From: Neisseria meningitidis
GTDB taxonomy: Bacteria; Pseudomonadota; Gammaproteobacteria; Burkholderiales; Neisseriaceae
Assembly: GCF_900638555.1 (NCBI RefSeq)
Contig: NZ_LR134525.1
Location: 2,046,001 to 2,110,000, forward strand
DNA length: 64,000 nt
Direction of reading: 5' to 3'
Of this stretch, positions 39,170 through 48,357 are shown in pieces. Within the stretch, counting starts at the first letter, position 1, and the number at the start of each line of letters is the position of its first letter. Below the pieces are notes generated by a model. That model saw only the letters and a program-made list of their open reading frames with translations. It was not told the origin of the DNA and did not search any database. The translations under genes were made by a program, and so were the position numbers.

Positions 39170-39790
39170 ATAAGTTTCCGTGCGGACGGGTCCGGATTCC
39201 CGCCTGCGCGGGAATGACGGATCTGTCCGCACGAAAACCCGTATCCCGTCATTCCCACGAAAGTGGGAATCTAGAAACTCAAAGCTGCAAGAATTTATCA
39301 GAAATGACTGAAACTCAACGAACCTGGATTCCCACTTTCGTGGGAATGACGGAGGAGAGGTTGCTGTTTTCCCGATAAATGCCCGCAATCTCAAATCCCG
39401 TCATTCCCGCAAAAACAAAAAATCAAAAACTGAAATTTCGTCATTCCCGCGCAGGCGGGAATCCAGAAACTCAAAGTTGCAAGAATTTATTAGAAATGGC
39501 TGAAACTCAACGAACCTGGATTCCCGCTTTCGCGGGAATGACGCGGAAAAGTTACTGTGATTTCGGATAAATTTTCGCAACGCTTAATTTCCGTTTTACC
39601 CGATAAATGCCCGCAATCTCAAATCCCGTCATTCCCCAAAAACAAAAAATCAAAAACAAAAATTTCGTCATTCCCGCGCAGGCGGGAATCTAGAGTTGTC
39701 GGTACGGAAACTTATCGGAAAAAACGGTTTCTTTAGATTTTACGTTCTAGATTCCCGCTTTCGCGGGAATGACGCGGAAAAGTTGGCTGT
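39170..39790. repeat. dRS3-type mosaic array upstream of pilE
   Basis: ATTCCC...GGGAAT palindromes at about 39195, 39251, 39330, 39447, 39519, 39672 and 39752 flank units containing AACTCAAAG.TGCAAGAATTTAT. No gene. Confidence 0.9.
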
Positions 39791-39809
39791 GGGGCGGGAA
39801 TGGCGGGCT

Positions 39810-39979
39810 GTAGGGTGGGCTTCAGCCCACCGCCTCCGCCAACTTCAGACGGCATAGGTTTGCCGGCACCGGTAAGATTGTCGGATTTGTCGGATTTGTC
39901 GAGGTGGCGGATTTGTCGAGGTGGCGGATTGGTGTGATTGGTGTGATTGGTGTGATTGGTGGGCTGAAGCCCACCCTAC
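39810..39979. repeat. REPIN-like inverted REP pair near katA
   Basis: GTAGGGTGGGCTTCAGCCCACC at 39810 and GGTGGGCTGAAGCCCACC at 39958. The middle contains short tandem repeats (TTGTCGAGGTGGCGGA twice, TTGGTGTGA three times). Confidence 0.8.
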
Positions 39980-40039
39980 GAACACCCTACGTCCCACTGC
40001 GATGCGCGACCATATAAAAATGCGGGGTGGGGTGTGGAA

Positions 40040-40078
40040 ATGCCGTCTGAAGCGGTCAAATGACGTTTCAGACGGCAT
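40040..40078. terminator. Paired uptake-sequence terminator of katA
   Basis: Inverted ATGCCGTCTGAA pair 15 bases apart followed by T on the plus strand; about 75 bases after the katA stop. Confidence 0.55.
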
Positions 40079-40153
40079 TTTTATGCCCGGTTATTTCCGG
40101 TAGCGGACGGCGCGGGACAGGATTTCTTCAATTTCCATCCACATAATGCCCCC

Positions 40154-41668
40154 TTACAGCAAACCGGCCTGACCCAGTGCGGGGTCGGTCGCGCGGGCGG
40201 CTTGTGCGTCTTCGACAGTCAGTCCGAGGGCTTTTGCCACGCCTTCGCCGTATGCCGGATCGCAACGGTAGCAGTTGCGGATATGGCGGTATTTGATGAA
40301 GTCGGGCGCGTCGCCCATTGCGGCGGCGGTGTTGCCGAACAATGCCTGTTTCTGCGCGTCGTTCATCAGGTTGAACAGGGCGCGCGGTTGGCTGAAATAG
40401 TCGTCATCGTCTTGGCGGTAGTCCCAGTGCGCCGCGTCGCCGTTGATTTTCAAAGGCGGTTCGGCGAAGTCGGGCTGCTGCTGCCATTGGCCGAAGCTGT
40501 TGGGTTCGTAGTGCGGCAGGCTGCCGTAGTTGCCGTCGGCGCGTCCTTGTCCGTCGCGCTGGTTGCTGTGAACAGGGCAACGCGGACGGTTGACAGGGAT
40601 TTGGCGGAAGTTCACGCCCAAGCGGTAGCGTTGCGCGTCGGCGTAATTGAACAAACGCGCCTGCAACATTTTATCTGGGCTGGCGCCGACACCGGGAACG
40701 AGGTTGCTCGGTGCGAAGGCGGATTGTTCCACATCGGCGAAGAAGTTTTCGGGATTGCGGTTCAACTCGAATTCGCCCACTTCAATCAGCGGATAGTCTT
40801 TTTTCGGCCAAACTTTGGTCAAGTCAAACGGATGATACGGCACTTTTTCCGCATCGGCTTCAGGCATGACTTGGATGTACATCGTCCATTTCGGAAACTC
40901 GCCGCGCTCGATGGCTTCGTACAGGTCGCGCTGATGGCTTTCACGGTCGTCGGCGATGATTTTGGCGGCTTCTTCGTTGGTCAGGTTTTTAATGCCTTGT
41001 TGGGTGCGGAAATGGAATTTCACCCAAAAACGCTCGCCTGCTTCGTTCCAGAAGCTGTAGGTATGCGAACCGAAGCCGTGCATATGGCGGTAGCCGGCGG
41101 GGATGCCGCGGTCGCTCATCACGATGGTAACTTGGTGCAGTGCTTCGGGCAGCAGCGTCCAGAAGTCCCAGTTGTTTGTGGCAGAGCGCATATTGGTGCG
41201 CGGGTCGCGTTTGACGGCTTTGTTCAGGTCGGGGAACTTACGCGGGTCGCGCAGGAAGAACACGGGCGTGTTGTTGCCGACCACATCCCAGTTGCCTTCT
41301 TCGGTATAGAACTTCAACGCAAAACCGCGGATGTCGCGTTCTGCATCGGCTGCGCCGCGTTCGCCTGCCACGGTGGTGAAACGGGCGAACATCTCGGTTT
41401 TTTTGCCGACTTCGCTGAAGATTTTGGCGCGGGTGTATTTGGTGATGTCGTGCGTTACGGTAAACGTACCGAACGCGCCCGAACCTTTGGCGTGCATACG
41501 GCGTTCGGGGATGACTTCGCGCACGAAGTCGGCGAGTTTTTCATTCAGCCACAAATCCTGCGCCAGCAGAGGGCCGCGAGGACCGGCGGTCAGGCTGTTT
41601 TGATTGTCGGCAACAGGCGCGCCGTTGTTCATGGTCAGATGGGTTACAGGGCATTTGGAGGTAGTCAT
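40154..41668 (-). CDS. katA: Catalase
   Basis: 504 residues from ATG 41668. The distal-heme His is in [14 protein letters not shown] (about 60), Asn in [14 protein letters not shown], and the proximal heme ligand Tyr in [14 protein letters not shown] (about 348). A monofunctional small-subunit haem catalase that protects against hydrogen peroxide. Frame upstream to 41698 is rejected as leader. In pathogenic Neisseria katA is controlled by OxyR. Confidence 0.97.
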   Translation of the reverse strand: MTTSKCPVTHLTMNNGAPVADNQNSLTAGPRGPLLAQDLWLNEKLADFVREVIPERRMHAKGSGAFGTFTVTHDITKYTRAKIFSEVGKKTEMFARFTTVAGERGAADAERDIRGFALKFYTEEGNWDVVGNNTPVFFLRDPRKFPDLNKAVKRDPRTNMRSATNNWDFWTLLPEALHQVTIVMSDRGIPAGYRHMHGFGSHTYSFWNEAGERFWVKFHFRTQQGIKNLTNEEAAKIIADDRESHQRDLYEAIERGEFPKWTMYIQVMPEADAEKVPYHPFDLTKVWPKKDYPLIEVGEFELNRNPENFFADVEQSAFAPSNLVPGVGASPDKMLQARLFNYADAQRYRLGVNFRQIPVNRPRCPVHSNQRDGQGRADGNYGSLPHYEPNSFGQWQQQPDFAEPPLKINGDAAHWDYRQDDDDYFSQPRALFNLMNDAQKQALFGNTAAAMGDAPDFIKYRHIRNCYRCDPAYGEGVAKALGLTVEDAQAARATDPALGQAGLL

Positions 41669-41713
41669 CGCTCTTGTTCCTTTTCTCAGGTTGGTCAAAT
41701 GGGGGTAAACGGC

Positions 41714-41785
41714 TTACAGTACGATTTGGCGGAAAGCGTATTCGTAACCGGTTTCTTGATTGCAATAAATTTCTTGAATCGACAT
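41714..41785 (-). CDS. Possible 23-residue leader peptide upstream of katA
   Basis: ATG 41785 is preceded by AAAGGGAAATAAA, a better ribosome site than that of katA itself, and the frame reads MSIQEIYCNQETGYEYAFRQ plus three residues before TAA. It ends 45 bases before the katA ATG, within the expected katA 5' UTR. It resembles no protein I know. It could be a leader peptide, a small protein, or the start of a lost gene. Confidence 0.4.
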   Translation of the reverse strand: MSIQEIYCNQETGYEYAFRQIVL

Positions 41786-41805
41786 TTTATTTCCCTTTTG
41801 TAAAA

Positions 41806-41885
41806 ACTATGGATGCGACTATACGCCAAGATTTTCGCTATTAAAACTATGAAATCGATTTAATATTATTATAAGCAATCGGTTC
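41806..41885 (-). promoter_or_regulatory. katA promoter region with ATAG tetrads
   Basis: On the katA strand TTGCTTATAATAATATTAAATCG supplies a TATAAT -10, with a poor -35. Four ATAG tetrads lie at 41807-41856; OxyR sites consist of spaced ATAG/CTAT elements, but the spacing here does not match the consensus. The rest of the 41786-42015 gap shows no gene. Confidence 0.35.
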
Positions 41886-42015
41886 TTGATTTTCGTTTGT
41901 TTTTTGTTATCGAACGGAATCCGAACCCGCCCATTAAAACCATTTATAATGCAATGACGCTTTGCGGCATTTTTTGCGCCGACAGGCTGAAAATAACAAT
42001 TTCCCCCACATTATC

Positions 42016-42867
42016 ATGACCTTACTCGGAATAAAGCTCAAACAGACCCAGCAGCTCAACCAGCGGCTGCAACAATCTTTGCGCGTATTGCAGATGTCGG
42101 GTATCGAACTTGAACGCGAGGTCGAAAACTGGCTGTCGGACAACCCCCTGCTCGAACGCAAAGACACGGATGAATTTTCCGATGCCGAGTTCAGCCATTA
42201 CACTGCGCCTGCCCGTCAAATCGGCGGAGACGAAGGCGAAGATATGCTGTCCAACATCGCCGGCGAGCAGGATTTCAAGCAATACCTGCACGCGCAAGTA
42301 TGCGAACACCCGCTTTCCGACCAAGAATCCGCCTGTGTCCACATCCTCATCGATTTCCTTGACGAGCAAGGTTATCTGACCGACAGCATCGAAGACATCC
42401 TCGACCATACGCCCTTGGAGTGGATGTTGGATGAAGCAATGCTGAAACAAGCCCTGACCGCATTGAAAAAATTCGACCCGGCAGGCGTGGCCGCCGCCGA
42501 TTTGAACGAATCGCTGATACTGCAGATAGAAAGATCGGGCGAATGTGCTGCCAAACCCTCCGCCCTGCATATCGTCCGAAACGCCCTCGACAGCATTGAC
42601 GGCAACCGCAGCCAAACCCTCGCGCGAATAAAAAAACGCCTGCCCCAAACCGACAGCGGCACACTCGAAGCCGCACTCGACCTCATTGCTTCGCTCAATC
42701 CCTTTCCCGCCGTCGGTTTTGCCTCGTCCACACCCACGCCGTATTCTGACGAGGCGCTCGCCAACCTGCTGGCTTTCCGCGGCATGGAGGTTTCTCGCCG
42801 CACCATTGCCAAATACAGAGAATCCTTTGAGATTCCGGCAGCACACAAACGCAAAACCGCAGAATAA
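42016..42867 (+). pseudogene. rpoN: RpoN-like protein with an internal deletion (no HTH)
   Basis: 283 residues from ATG 42016, against about 450-480 for sigma-54. Region I is present (IKLKQTQQLNQRLQQSLRVL, residues 6-25) and so is the core-binding part to about residue 245. The protein then jumps from SSTPTPY directly to SDEALANLLAFRGMEV and the RpoN box SRRTIAKYRE. The intervening DNA-binding and HTH part is missing without loss of frame. Matches the known RpoN-like sequence of pathogenic Neisseria, which lacks sigma-54 function. Whether the residual protein is made is unknown. Confidence 0.85.
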
Positions 42868-42904
42868 TTGCCGAATAATCTTATAAAGACAACAAACCAA
42901 AAGC

Positions 42905-44030
42905 CGGCATTTCTGCGAAAGCGGGAATGCCGAATCCGTCCGCGCGGAAACCTGCATCCCGTCATTCCCGCGAAAGAGGGAATCTAGAAACGCAAAGCTG
43001 CAAGAATTTATCGGAAATGACCGAAACTCAACGAACCTGGATTCCCGCTTTCGCGGGAATGACGGGGGTTTGGCGGGAATGCCGAGGGTTTGGGATTTCT
43101 GTTTTTGAATTTCTGTTTTTGTGAGAATGGCAAGATTTTCGGTTCTTGTATGGATAACGAGATTTTAGATGGCGGGAATTTGTCGGGAAAACAGCAATCT
43201 GAGACCTTTGCAAAAATAGTCTGTTAACGAAATTTGACGCATAAAAATGCGCCAAAAAATTTTCAATTGCCTAAAACCTTCCTAATATTGAGCAAAAAGT
43301 AGGAAAAATCAGAAAAGTTTTGCATTTTGAAAATGAGATTGAGCATAAAATTTTAGTAACCTATGTTATTGCAAAGGTCTCAATCTTTACCGTCATTCCC
43401 ACGAAAGTGGGAATCTAGAAACGCAAAGTTGCAAGAATTTATCGGAAATGACCGAAACTCAACGAACCTGGATTCCCGCTTTCGCGAGAATGACGAGGGT
43501 TTGGCGGGAATGCCGAGGGTTTGGGATTTCTGTTTTTGAATTTCTGTTTTTGTGAGAATGGCAAGATTTTCGGTTCTTGTATGGATAACGAGATTTTAGA
43601 TGGCGGGAATTTGTCAGGAAAACAGCAACCCTCCGCCGTCATTCCCACGAAAGTGGGAATCTAGAAACTCAAAGTTGCAAGAATTTATCGGAAATGACCG
43701 AAACTCAACGAACCTGGATTCCCGCTTTCGCGGGAATGACGAGGGTTTGGGATTTCTGTTTTTGAATTTCTGTTTTTGTGAGAATGGCAAGATTTTCGGT
43801 TCTTGTATGGATAACGAGATTTTAGATGGCGGGAATTTGTCAGGAAAACAGCAACCCTCCGCCGTCATTCCCACGAAAGTGGGAATCTAGAAACGCAAAG
43901 TTGCAAGAATTTATCGGAAATGACCGAAACTAAACGAACCTGAATTCCCGCTTTCGAGGGAATGACGGGGGTGTGGCGGGAATGACGGGGGTTTATCAGA
44001 AATGACCGAAACTCAAAAGCGGGCAGCCTT
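42905..44030. repeat. Mosaic array with three ~230-bp tandem units, one split by an ATR
   Basis: dRS3 palindromes at about 42962, 43042, 43391, 43470, 43638, 43719 and 43867. The segment AATGGCAAGATTTTCGGTTC..TTGTATGGATAACGAG occurs at 43128, 43556 and 43784. The last two are 228 bases apart; the first pair is about 242 apart once the ATR and its duplication are subtracted. No gene. Confidence 0.9.
43201..43381. mobile_element. ATR element, copy 2
   Basis: 181 bp with the same GAGACCTTTGCAA / TTGCAAAGGTCTC ends as the copy at 28274, flanked by the 5-bp direct repeat AATCT. Confidence 0.92.
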
Positions 44031-44032
44031 GT

Positions 44033-45160
44033 TTACGCCTTCAAAATATCGAGTAATTTCAAATCGACTTTTTCGGCATCGAATTTATCTTTGGCAATCG
44101 CATAACTTGCATTCCCCATCAGGCGGATGGCTTCCCTGTTTTCGATAAAATAAATCATTTTTTCGGCCAAGATGCGGGGATTCCAAGGTTCGATCAGGAA
44201 GCCGTTGACCTTGTCGGCGACCGTTTCCCTGCATCCGGGGACATCCGTCGTAATCACTGCCCTGCCGACGGCCATTGCCTCCTGAGTGCTTCGGGGAACG
44301 CCTTCCCTATAATAAGACGGCAATACGAATATATGATGTTCTTTTATCACTTCGGAAACATTGTTCACAAAACCGGGGAAACGGATAATATCGCGGGCGG
44401 CAAGCCGTTCCAAATCGCCCCCCCCGCGTGATTTGTCGATTGCGCCCAAAGCGGTAAAAACCGTATCGGGGTATTTGTCCTTAACCTGTTCCGCCGCCCG
44501 AATAAAATCATCAATCCCCTTTTCTTTCAGAAATCTGCCGATAAAGAGGAATTTTACGGGTTCTTTTTCATCGGGAATATCCGCCTCGGAATAAGGATAT
44601 TGCCGCAAATCCAGACCGATTCCGCCCAAAATATGGATGTTTTTTATTTTGATGCCGTATTTGTCCGTCAGTTCGTCTTTGTCGTCGGGGTTTAATACAA
44701 TCAGGCTTTCCAACATCGGCAGGGCAATGCGGTACAAGGTGATTAAAATCCCCTTTATGATTTTTGTTTTTAACGGTATGCCTTCCGGCTGCGGGGTAAA
44801 TGCGAATCCCAAACCTTCCAGCATCCCGACGATTCTGGGCACGCCTGCCAATTTTGCAGCAAAAGTGCCGAAAATCACGGGTTTTGCGAAATAAGGGAAA
44901 ACCAAATCCGGCGATATTTTTTTGAGTTCTTTAAAGATGAGGAAGGTGGATTTTATATCGGAAAACGGGTTCAGCCCGCTGCGGTTTGAACGGTAGGTAA
45001 CGGGTGTTACCCCCATTTCCCTGATAATGTCCAATTCGTTGTCGGAAAACTCCGATACAAAGGCATACACCTGATGGTTTTTGCCGATTAATTTTTTAAT
45101 GACGGGGGCGCGGAAACCGTAAATGCTGGATGCGACTGTTGTGATAAAAACGATTTTCAT
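44033..45160 (-). CDS. pglA: Pilin glycosyltransferase PglA, phase-variable, in the ON frame
   Basis: 375 residues from ATG 45160 (MKIVFITTVASSIYGFR). A GT4-type glycosyltransferase with an N-terminal Rossmann half and a C-terminal donor-binding half (FLFIGRFLKEKGID at about 205-218; PSYYREGVPRSTQEAMAVG at about 290-308). The eight-G run (eight C at 44418-44425 on the plus strand) encodes SRGGGD and is in frame. PglA adds galactose to the pilin-linked sugar; tract-length changes switch it. The gene is separated from any pgl cluster and from pilE by repeat arrays, the usual location. It has no convincing Shine-Dalgarno beyond GTGTCCGCC. Confidence 0.92.
   Translation of the reverse strand: MKIVFITTVASSIYGFRAPVIKKLIGKNHQVYAFVSEFSDNELDIIREMGVTPVTYRSNRSGLNPFSDIKSTFLIFKELKKISPDLVFPYFAKPVIFGTFAAKLAGVPRIVGMLEGLGFAFTPQPEGIPLKTKIIKGILITLYRIALPMLESLIVLNPDDKDELTDKYGIKIKNIHILGGIGLDLRQYPYSEADIPDEKEPVKFLFIGRFLKEKGIDDFIRAAEQVKDKYPDTVFTALGAIDKSRGGGDLERLAARDIIRFPGFVNNVSEVIKEHHIFVLPSYYREGVPRSTQEAMAVGRAVITTDVPGCRETVADKVNGFLIEPWNPRILAEKMIYFIENREAIRLMGNASYAIAKDKFDAEKVDLKLLDILKA
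44418..44425 (-). repeat. Poly-G phase-variation tract of pglA
   Basis: Eight consecutive G on the coding strand. The full 375-codon frame is open with eight, so one change up or down would truncate the protein shortly afterwards. Confidence 0.9.
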
Positions 45161-45483
45161 AAGGCGGACACCTTGAATTATAGGATTGGAAATGCGGTCT
45201 GCATTGATGAAATGCCGGATACGGGGCGCGGCGGGCAAACCTTTGCCAAGCGCACCGCATCCGACGCTTCGCCCGCCCGGGCAGGGGCGGCTTCAGACGG
45301 CATTTTATCCTGAAATCCGCTGCATAACGCCCGGCGATATACAGTATCGCGTTTTGTGATGATTTTACACCCAAAGGGAAAACGGACTTATTTGAATGGC
45401 GGTTTAATCGCGGCGGTTGTTTGCGGTTTGATAAGGCTGATTTGCGTGTCGTGCAGTCCGGAAACGGGCGGGGTGTTTGGAAA

Positions 45484-45511
45484 ATGCCGTCTGAGGGTTT
45501 TCAGACGGCAT
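45484..45511. terminator. Paired uptake-sequence terminator of the MFS gene
   Basis: ATGCCGTCTGAG (one mismatch) and inverted TTCAGACGGCAT 4 bases apart, a few bases beyond the stop at 45516. In the rest of 45161-45515 I see one single DUS (about 45294) and no convincing gene. Confidence 0.6.
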
Positions 45512-45515
45512 TCTT

Positions 45516-46733
45516 TCATGCGGCGGTTCGGGGTTCGCGGATGGGGAGGTTGAGGAGGGCGGCGGTTCCCGCCAGCAGTGCGTCGGCGTACCACATCCAG
45601 CCGTAGTCGCCGAATTGTGTAATCACGATGCCGCCGATGTACGAGCCGAGGAATCCGCCGATTTGGTGGCTGAGCATCGTCAGTCCGAACAGGGTGGCGA
45701 GGTAGCGTGTGCCGAAGAGTTTGCCGGTAATGGAGGCGGTCGGCGTGACGGTGGCGAGCCAGGTAAATCCGAGTGCGGCGGCGAAAATGTAGAAGTTGAG
45801 GTCGGTCTTGGGCGAAAAAATGTAGATGAGTATCATCGCGGCGCGCGAGGCGTACAGTCCGAACAGGACGTATTTGCCCCGAACGCGGCTTGTGCACCAG
45901 CCGGAAAAAATGCAGCCGGCGATGTTTGCCAGTCCGATGATGGCGATGGATGTCGAGGCGACGGTGGCGGGCAGTCCGCACAGGGCGACTTCCGTGGGTA
46001 GGTGGGTTACGAGAAAGGCGATGTGGAAGCCGCAGGCAAAAAAGCTTAGGTGCAGCAGGATGTAGCTTGGGGTTTTGAAGGCGGTTTTGACTGCTTCTCC
46101 GAGGCTTTGTCCGTGTGTGGCTTGGGCGTGTTGGGTGTGGGCGGCGTTGTTGCCGCCGGCAAGCCACCATGAGACGGGCAGAGTCAGCAGGGCGATTGCG
46201 CCCCAAACGTAAAATGTGCCCGTCCAGCCGACTTCGGGCAGGACGACGAGTCCTTGAACCAGCGGTGCGAACAGGAATTGTCCTGCCGAACCGCCGGCGT
46301 TGACCAGTCCGGATGCCAAGCCGCGTTTGTGTGCGGGGACTTGGGCGGCGACCTGCCCCATAATGATGGAGAAACCGCCGGAACCGGTGCCGAATGCGAG
46401 CAGCAGCCCGACGGCAATCATCAGCCCCCAATAAGTCGGGATGTTGGGGGCAATCAGGCAGGCGCAGACGAGCAGGACGGCGCCGCCGCTTAATACCCTG
46501 AACGCGCCGAAACGGTCGGCAAGCGCGCCGGACAATGGTTGCGATACACCCCACATCAGTTGGAAAACGGCGATGATGAGGCTGAATTGGGCAATGCTCA
46601 ATTCGGTGGTGTTGACGACGGGTTGGACGAACAGTCCGAGCGTCATCCTCATGCCGATGGTAATCAGCAGGATGAATGCGGCGGCGGTAATGGTCAGCCA
46701 AAATTTGGGTGTTTTCGATGCGGTGTGCGTCAT
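45516..46733 (-). CDS. Major facilitator superfamily transporter
   Basis: 405 residues from ATG 46733, twelve predicted helices with a hydrophilic central loop (about 200-215, NNAAHTQHAQATHGQ). The loop after helix 2 reads GALADRFGAFRVL, the MFS motif A variant, and GKLFGTRYLATLFGL lies in the second half. Similar proteins are annotated as oxalate/monocarboxylate-type MFS, but the substrate cannot be inferred. A DUS hairpin closes the gene; a Correia element lies 35 bases upstream and may supply a promoter. Confidence 0.87.
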   Translation of the reverse strand: MTHTASKTPKFWLTITAAAFILLITIGMRMTLGLFVQPVVNTTELSIAQFSLIIAVFQLMWGVSQPLSGALADRFGAFRVLSGGAVLLVCACLIAPNIPTYWGLMIAVGLLLAFGTGSGGFSIIMGQVAAQVPAHKRGLASGLVNAGGSAGQFLFAPLVQGLVVLPEVGWTGTFYVWGAIALLTLPVSWWLAGGNNAAHTQHAQATHGQSLGEAVKTAFKTPSYILLHLSFFACGFHIAFLVTHLPTEVALCGLPATVASTSIAIIGLANIAGCIFSGWCTSRVRGKYVLFGLYASRAAMILIYIFSPKTDLNFYIFAAALGFTWLATVTPTASITGKLFGTRYLATLFGLTMLSHQIGGFLGSYIGGIVITQFGDYGWMWYADALLAGTAALLNLPIREPRTAA

Positions 46734-46768
46734 AATGTGTATTTTGAGTCGGTTAAGTTTGCGGATTT

Positions 46769-46923
46769 TATAGTGGATTAACAAAAACCAGTACGGCGTT
46801 GCCTCGCCTTAGCTCAAAGAGAACGATTCTCTAAGGTGCTGAAGCACCAAGTGAATCGGTTCCGTACTATTTGTACTGTCTGCGGCTTCGTCGCCTTGTC
46901 CTGATTTTTGTTAATCCACTATA
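46769..46923. repeat. Correia repeat element (full length)
   Basis: 155 bp between the divergent MFS and symporter genes. Beyond it (46924-47161) I see no gene. Confidence 0.97.
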
Positions 46924-47161
46924 ACAAACCGGATGATTCGGGCTAAATAATTCCTGATTCTTTGGATATAGCCAACGGTATGCCTGCCGATGCCGTCAGA
47001 AAGGGCTTGATGGGCGTTTGCGGTTCGGGTTAATATTTGTGCTGTATCTGTTAATTCCGGTTAGTAAAATGGGGGCGGGGACGATGAGTGGCCGTCGACC
47101 GGTTTTGCACGGGCGGTAATAATGTCCGGCGCAAGGTGCGCCGTTTCGGGAGGGGTGTGTG

Positions 47162-48115
47162 ATGGGTTTTCTGATTGGTTTGAGCCGCAACCTGACGCGG
47201 TTTACGGCTTTGGTCATTTTGCTTGCGTCGGCGGTTGCGTTTATCGGACCGACTTCGTTTGCGTGGGTTAAGGGCGATGTTCAGGTCTTGGTGCTGGGCA
47301 TCATTATGCTGGGTATGGGGATGACTTTGGGCAGGGAGGACTACCGGATTTTGGCGCAGCGTCCTTTGGATGTGTTTATCGGTGCGGCGGTGCAATATAC
47401 CGTGATGCCGTTGCTCGCCATCGGTATTGCCAAGCTGTTCGACCTTTCGCTGGGGCTGACTTTGGGGCTGGTGTTGGTGGGGACGTGTCCGGGCGGCGTG
47501 TCGTCCAACATTATGAGTTTCCTTGCCAAAGGCGATGTGGCGTTTTCAGTCGGTATGACGACGGTGTCTACGGTGCTGGCTCCGGCCGTTACGCCTTTGT
47601 GGATGACCTGCCTGGTCGGTCAGACGGTGGATATGGACGGTTGGGGGATGTTCCGGTTTATGCTGCTGGTCACGCTTTTGCCGGTGGTGCTGGGTTCGGC
47701 GGCAAATATCCTGCTGCACGGAAAACATTGGTTTGAAAATGTCCGTGCCGTTATGCCGGGCGTGGCGGTATTGGCGTTTGCCTGCATTGTCGGCGGCGTG
47801 GCTTCGGTTCACGGGCACCGTTTTGCCGAATCGGCGTTGGTAATGGTGTTGGCGATTGCGGTACACAATATCGCCGGCTATGTGTCAGGCTATTACGCCG
47901 CCGCGCTGTTTGGTATGGATACGGCAAAAAAACGCACCTTGGCAATCGAAGTCGGCGTGCAGAATGCCGGTTTGGCAACGGGATTGAGCGCGAAATTTTT
48001 TCCGGGCAACGCCGAATCGGCGGTTGCGGCGGCGGTCGCCTGCGTGTGGCATTCGGTTTCGGGGACGGTATTGGGCAACTTGTTCGCTCTGTGGGACAAG
48101 CGTCGGGACGCTTAG
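47162..48115 (+). CDS. Bile acid:sodium symporter (BASS) family protein
   Basis: 317 residues from ATG 47162, which has GGGAGGGG upstream. Ten hydrophobic segments. The family hallmarks are IIMLGMGMTLGREDY (about 42-56), GTCPGGVSSNIMSFLAKGD (about 108-126) and EVGVQNAGLATGLSAKFF (about 264-281), which form the two crossover helices and sodium sites. This is a paralogue, not the crystallised meningococcal ASBT. The substrate may be pantoate or another organic anion rather than bile acid; this is not resolved by the sequence. Confidence 0.9.
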   Translation: MGFLIGLSRNLTRFTALVILLASAVAFIGPTSFAWVKGDVQVLVLGIIMLGMGMTLGREDYRILAQRPLDVFIGAAVQYTVMPLLAIGIAKLFDLSLGLTLGLVLVGTCPGGVSSNIMSFLAKGDVAFSVGMTTVSTVLAPAVTPLWMTCLVGQTVDMDGWGMFRFMLLVTLLPVVLGSAANILLHGKHWFENVRAVMPGVAVLAFACIVGGVASVHGHRFAESALVMVLAIAVHNIAGYVSGYYAAALFGMDTAKKRTLAIEVGVQNAGLATGLSAKFFPGNAESAVAAAVACVWHSVSGTVLGNLFALWDKRRDA

Positions 48116-48143
48116 TCGGGCGTGTCCGAACCGTCCCACGATA

Positions 48144-48298
48144 TATAGTGGATTAACTTTAAACCGGTACGGCGTTGCCCCGCCTTAGCTCAAAGAGAAC
48201 GATTCTCTAAGGTGCTGAAGCACCAAGTGAATCGATTCCGTACTATCCGTACTGTCTGCGGCTTCGTCGCCTTGTCCTGATTTTTGTTAATCACTATA
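48144..48298. repeat. Correia repeat element (full length, mixed ends)
   Basis: Left end TATAGTGGATTAACTTTAAACC, right end TTAATCACTATA with one C missing from CCACTATA. Confidence 0.96.
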
Positions 48299-48301
48299 AA
48301 A

Positions 48302-48330
48302 ATGCCGTCTGAAACGGTTTCAGACGGCAT
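48302..48330. terminator. Paired uptake-sequence terminator of fabF
   Basis: Inverted ATGCCGTCTGAA pair 5 bases apart; about 27 bases after the fabF stop. Confidence 0.6.
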
Positions 48331-48357
48331 TTCGATGTCGGCGGCGGCTTTGCGGAA

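Noticed and set aside
38835-39173. 112-residue frame upstream of pilE
   Set aside because: It has no ribosome site, unusual composition, and passes through poly-T and repeat sequence.
40202-41803. 533-residue frame on the plus strand across katA
   Set aside because: Antisense shadow of the katA gene.
45356-45553. 65-codon frame with a hydrophobic start between pglA and the MFS gene
   Set aside because: It runs through the DUS terminator and into the convergent MFS gene. The ribosome site is poor, and only the first 40 residues look protein-like.
47162-48115. The crystallised meningococcal bile-acid transporter ASBT
   Set aside because: The sequence differs throughout from the one I recall for that protein; this is a paralogue.
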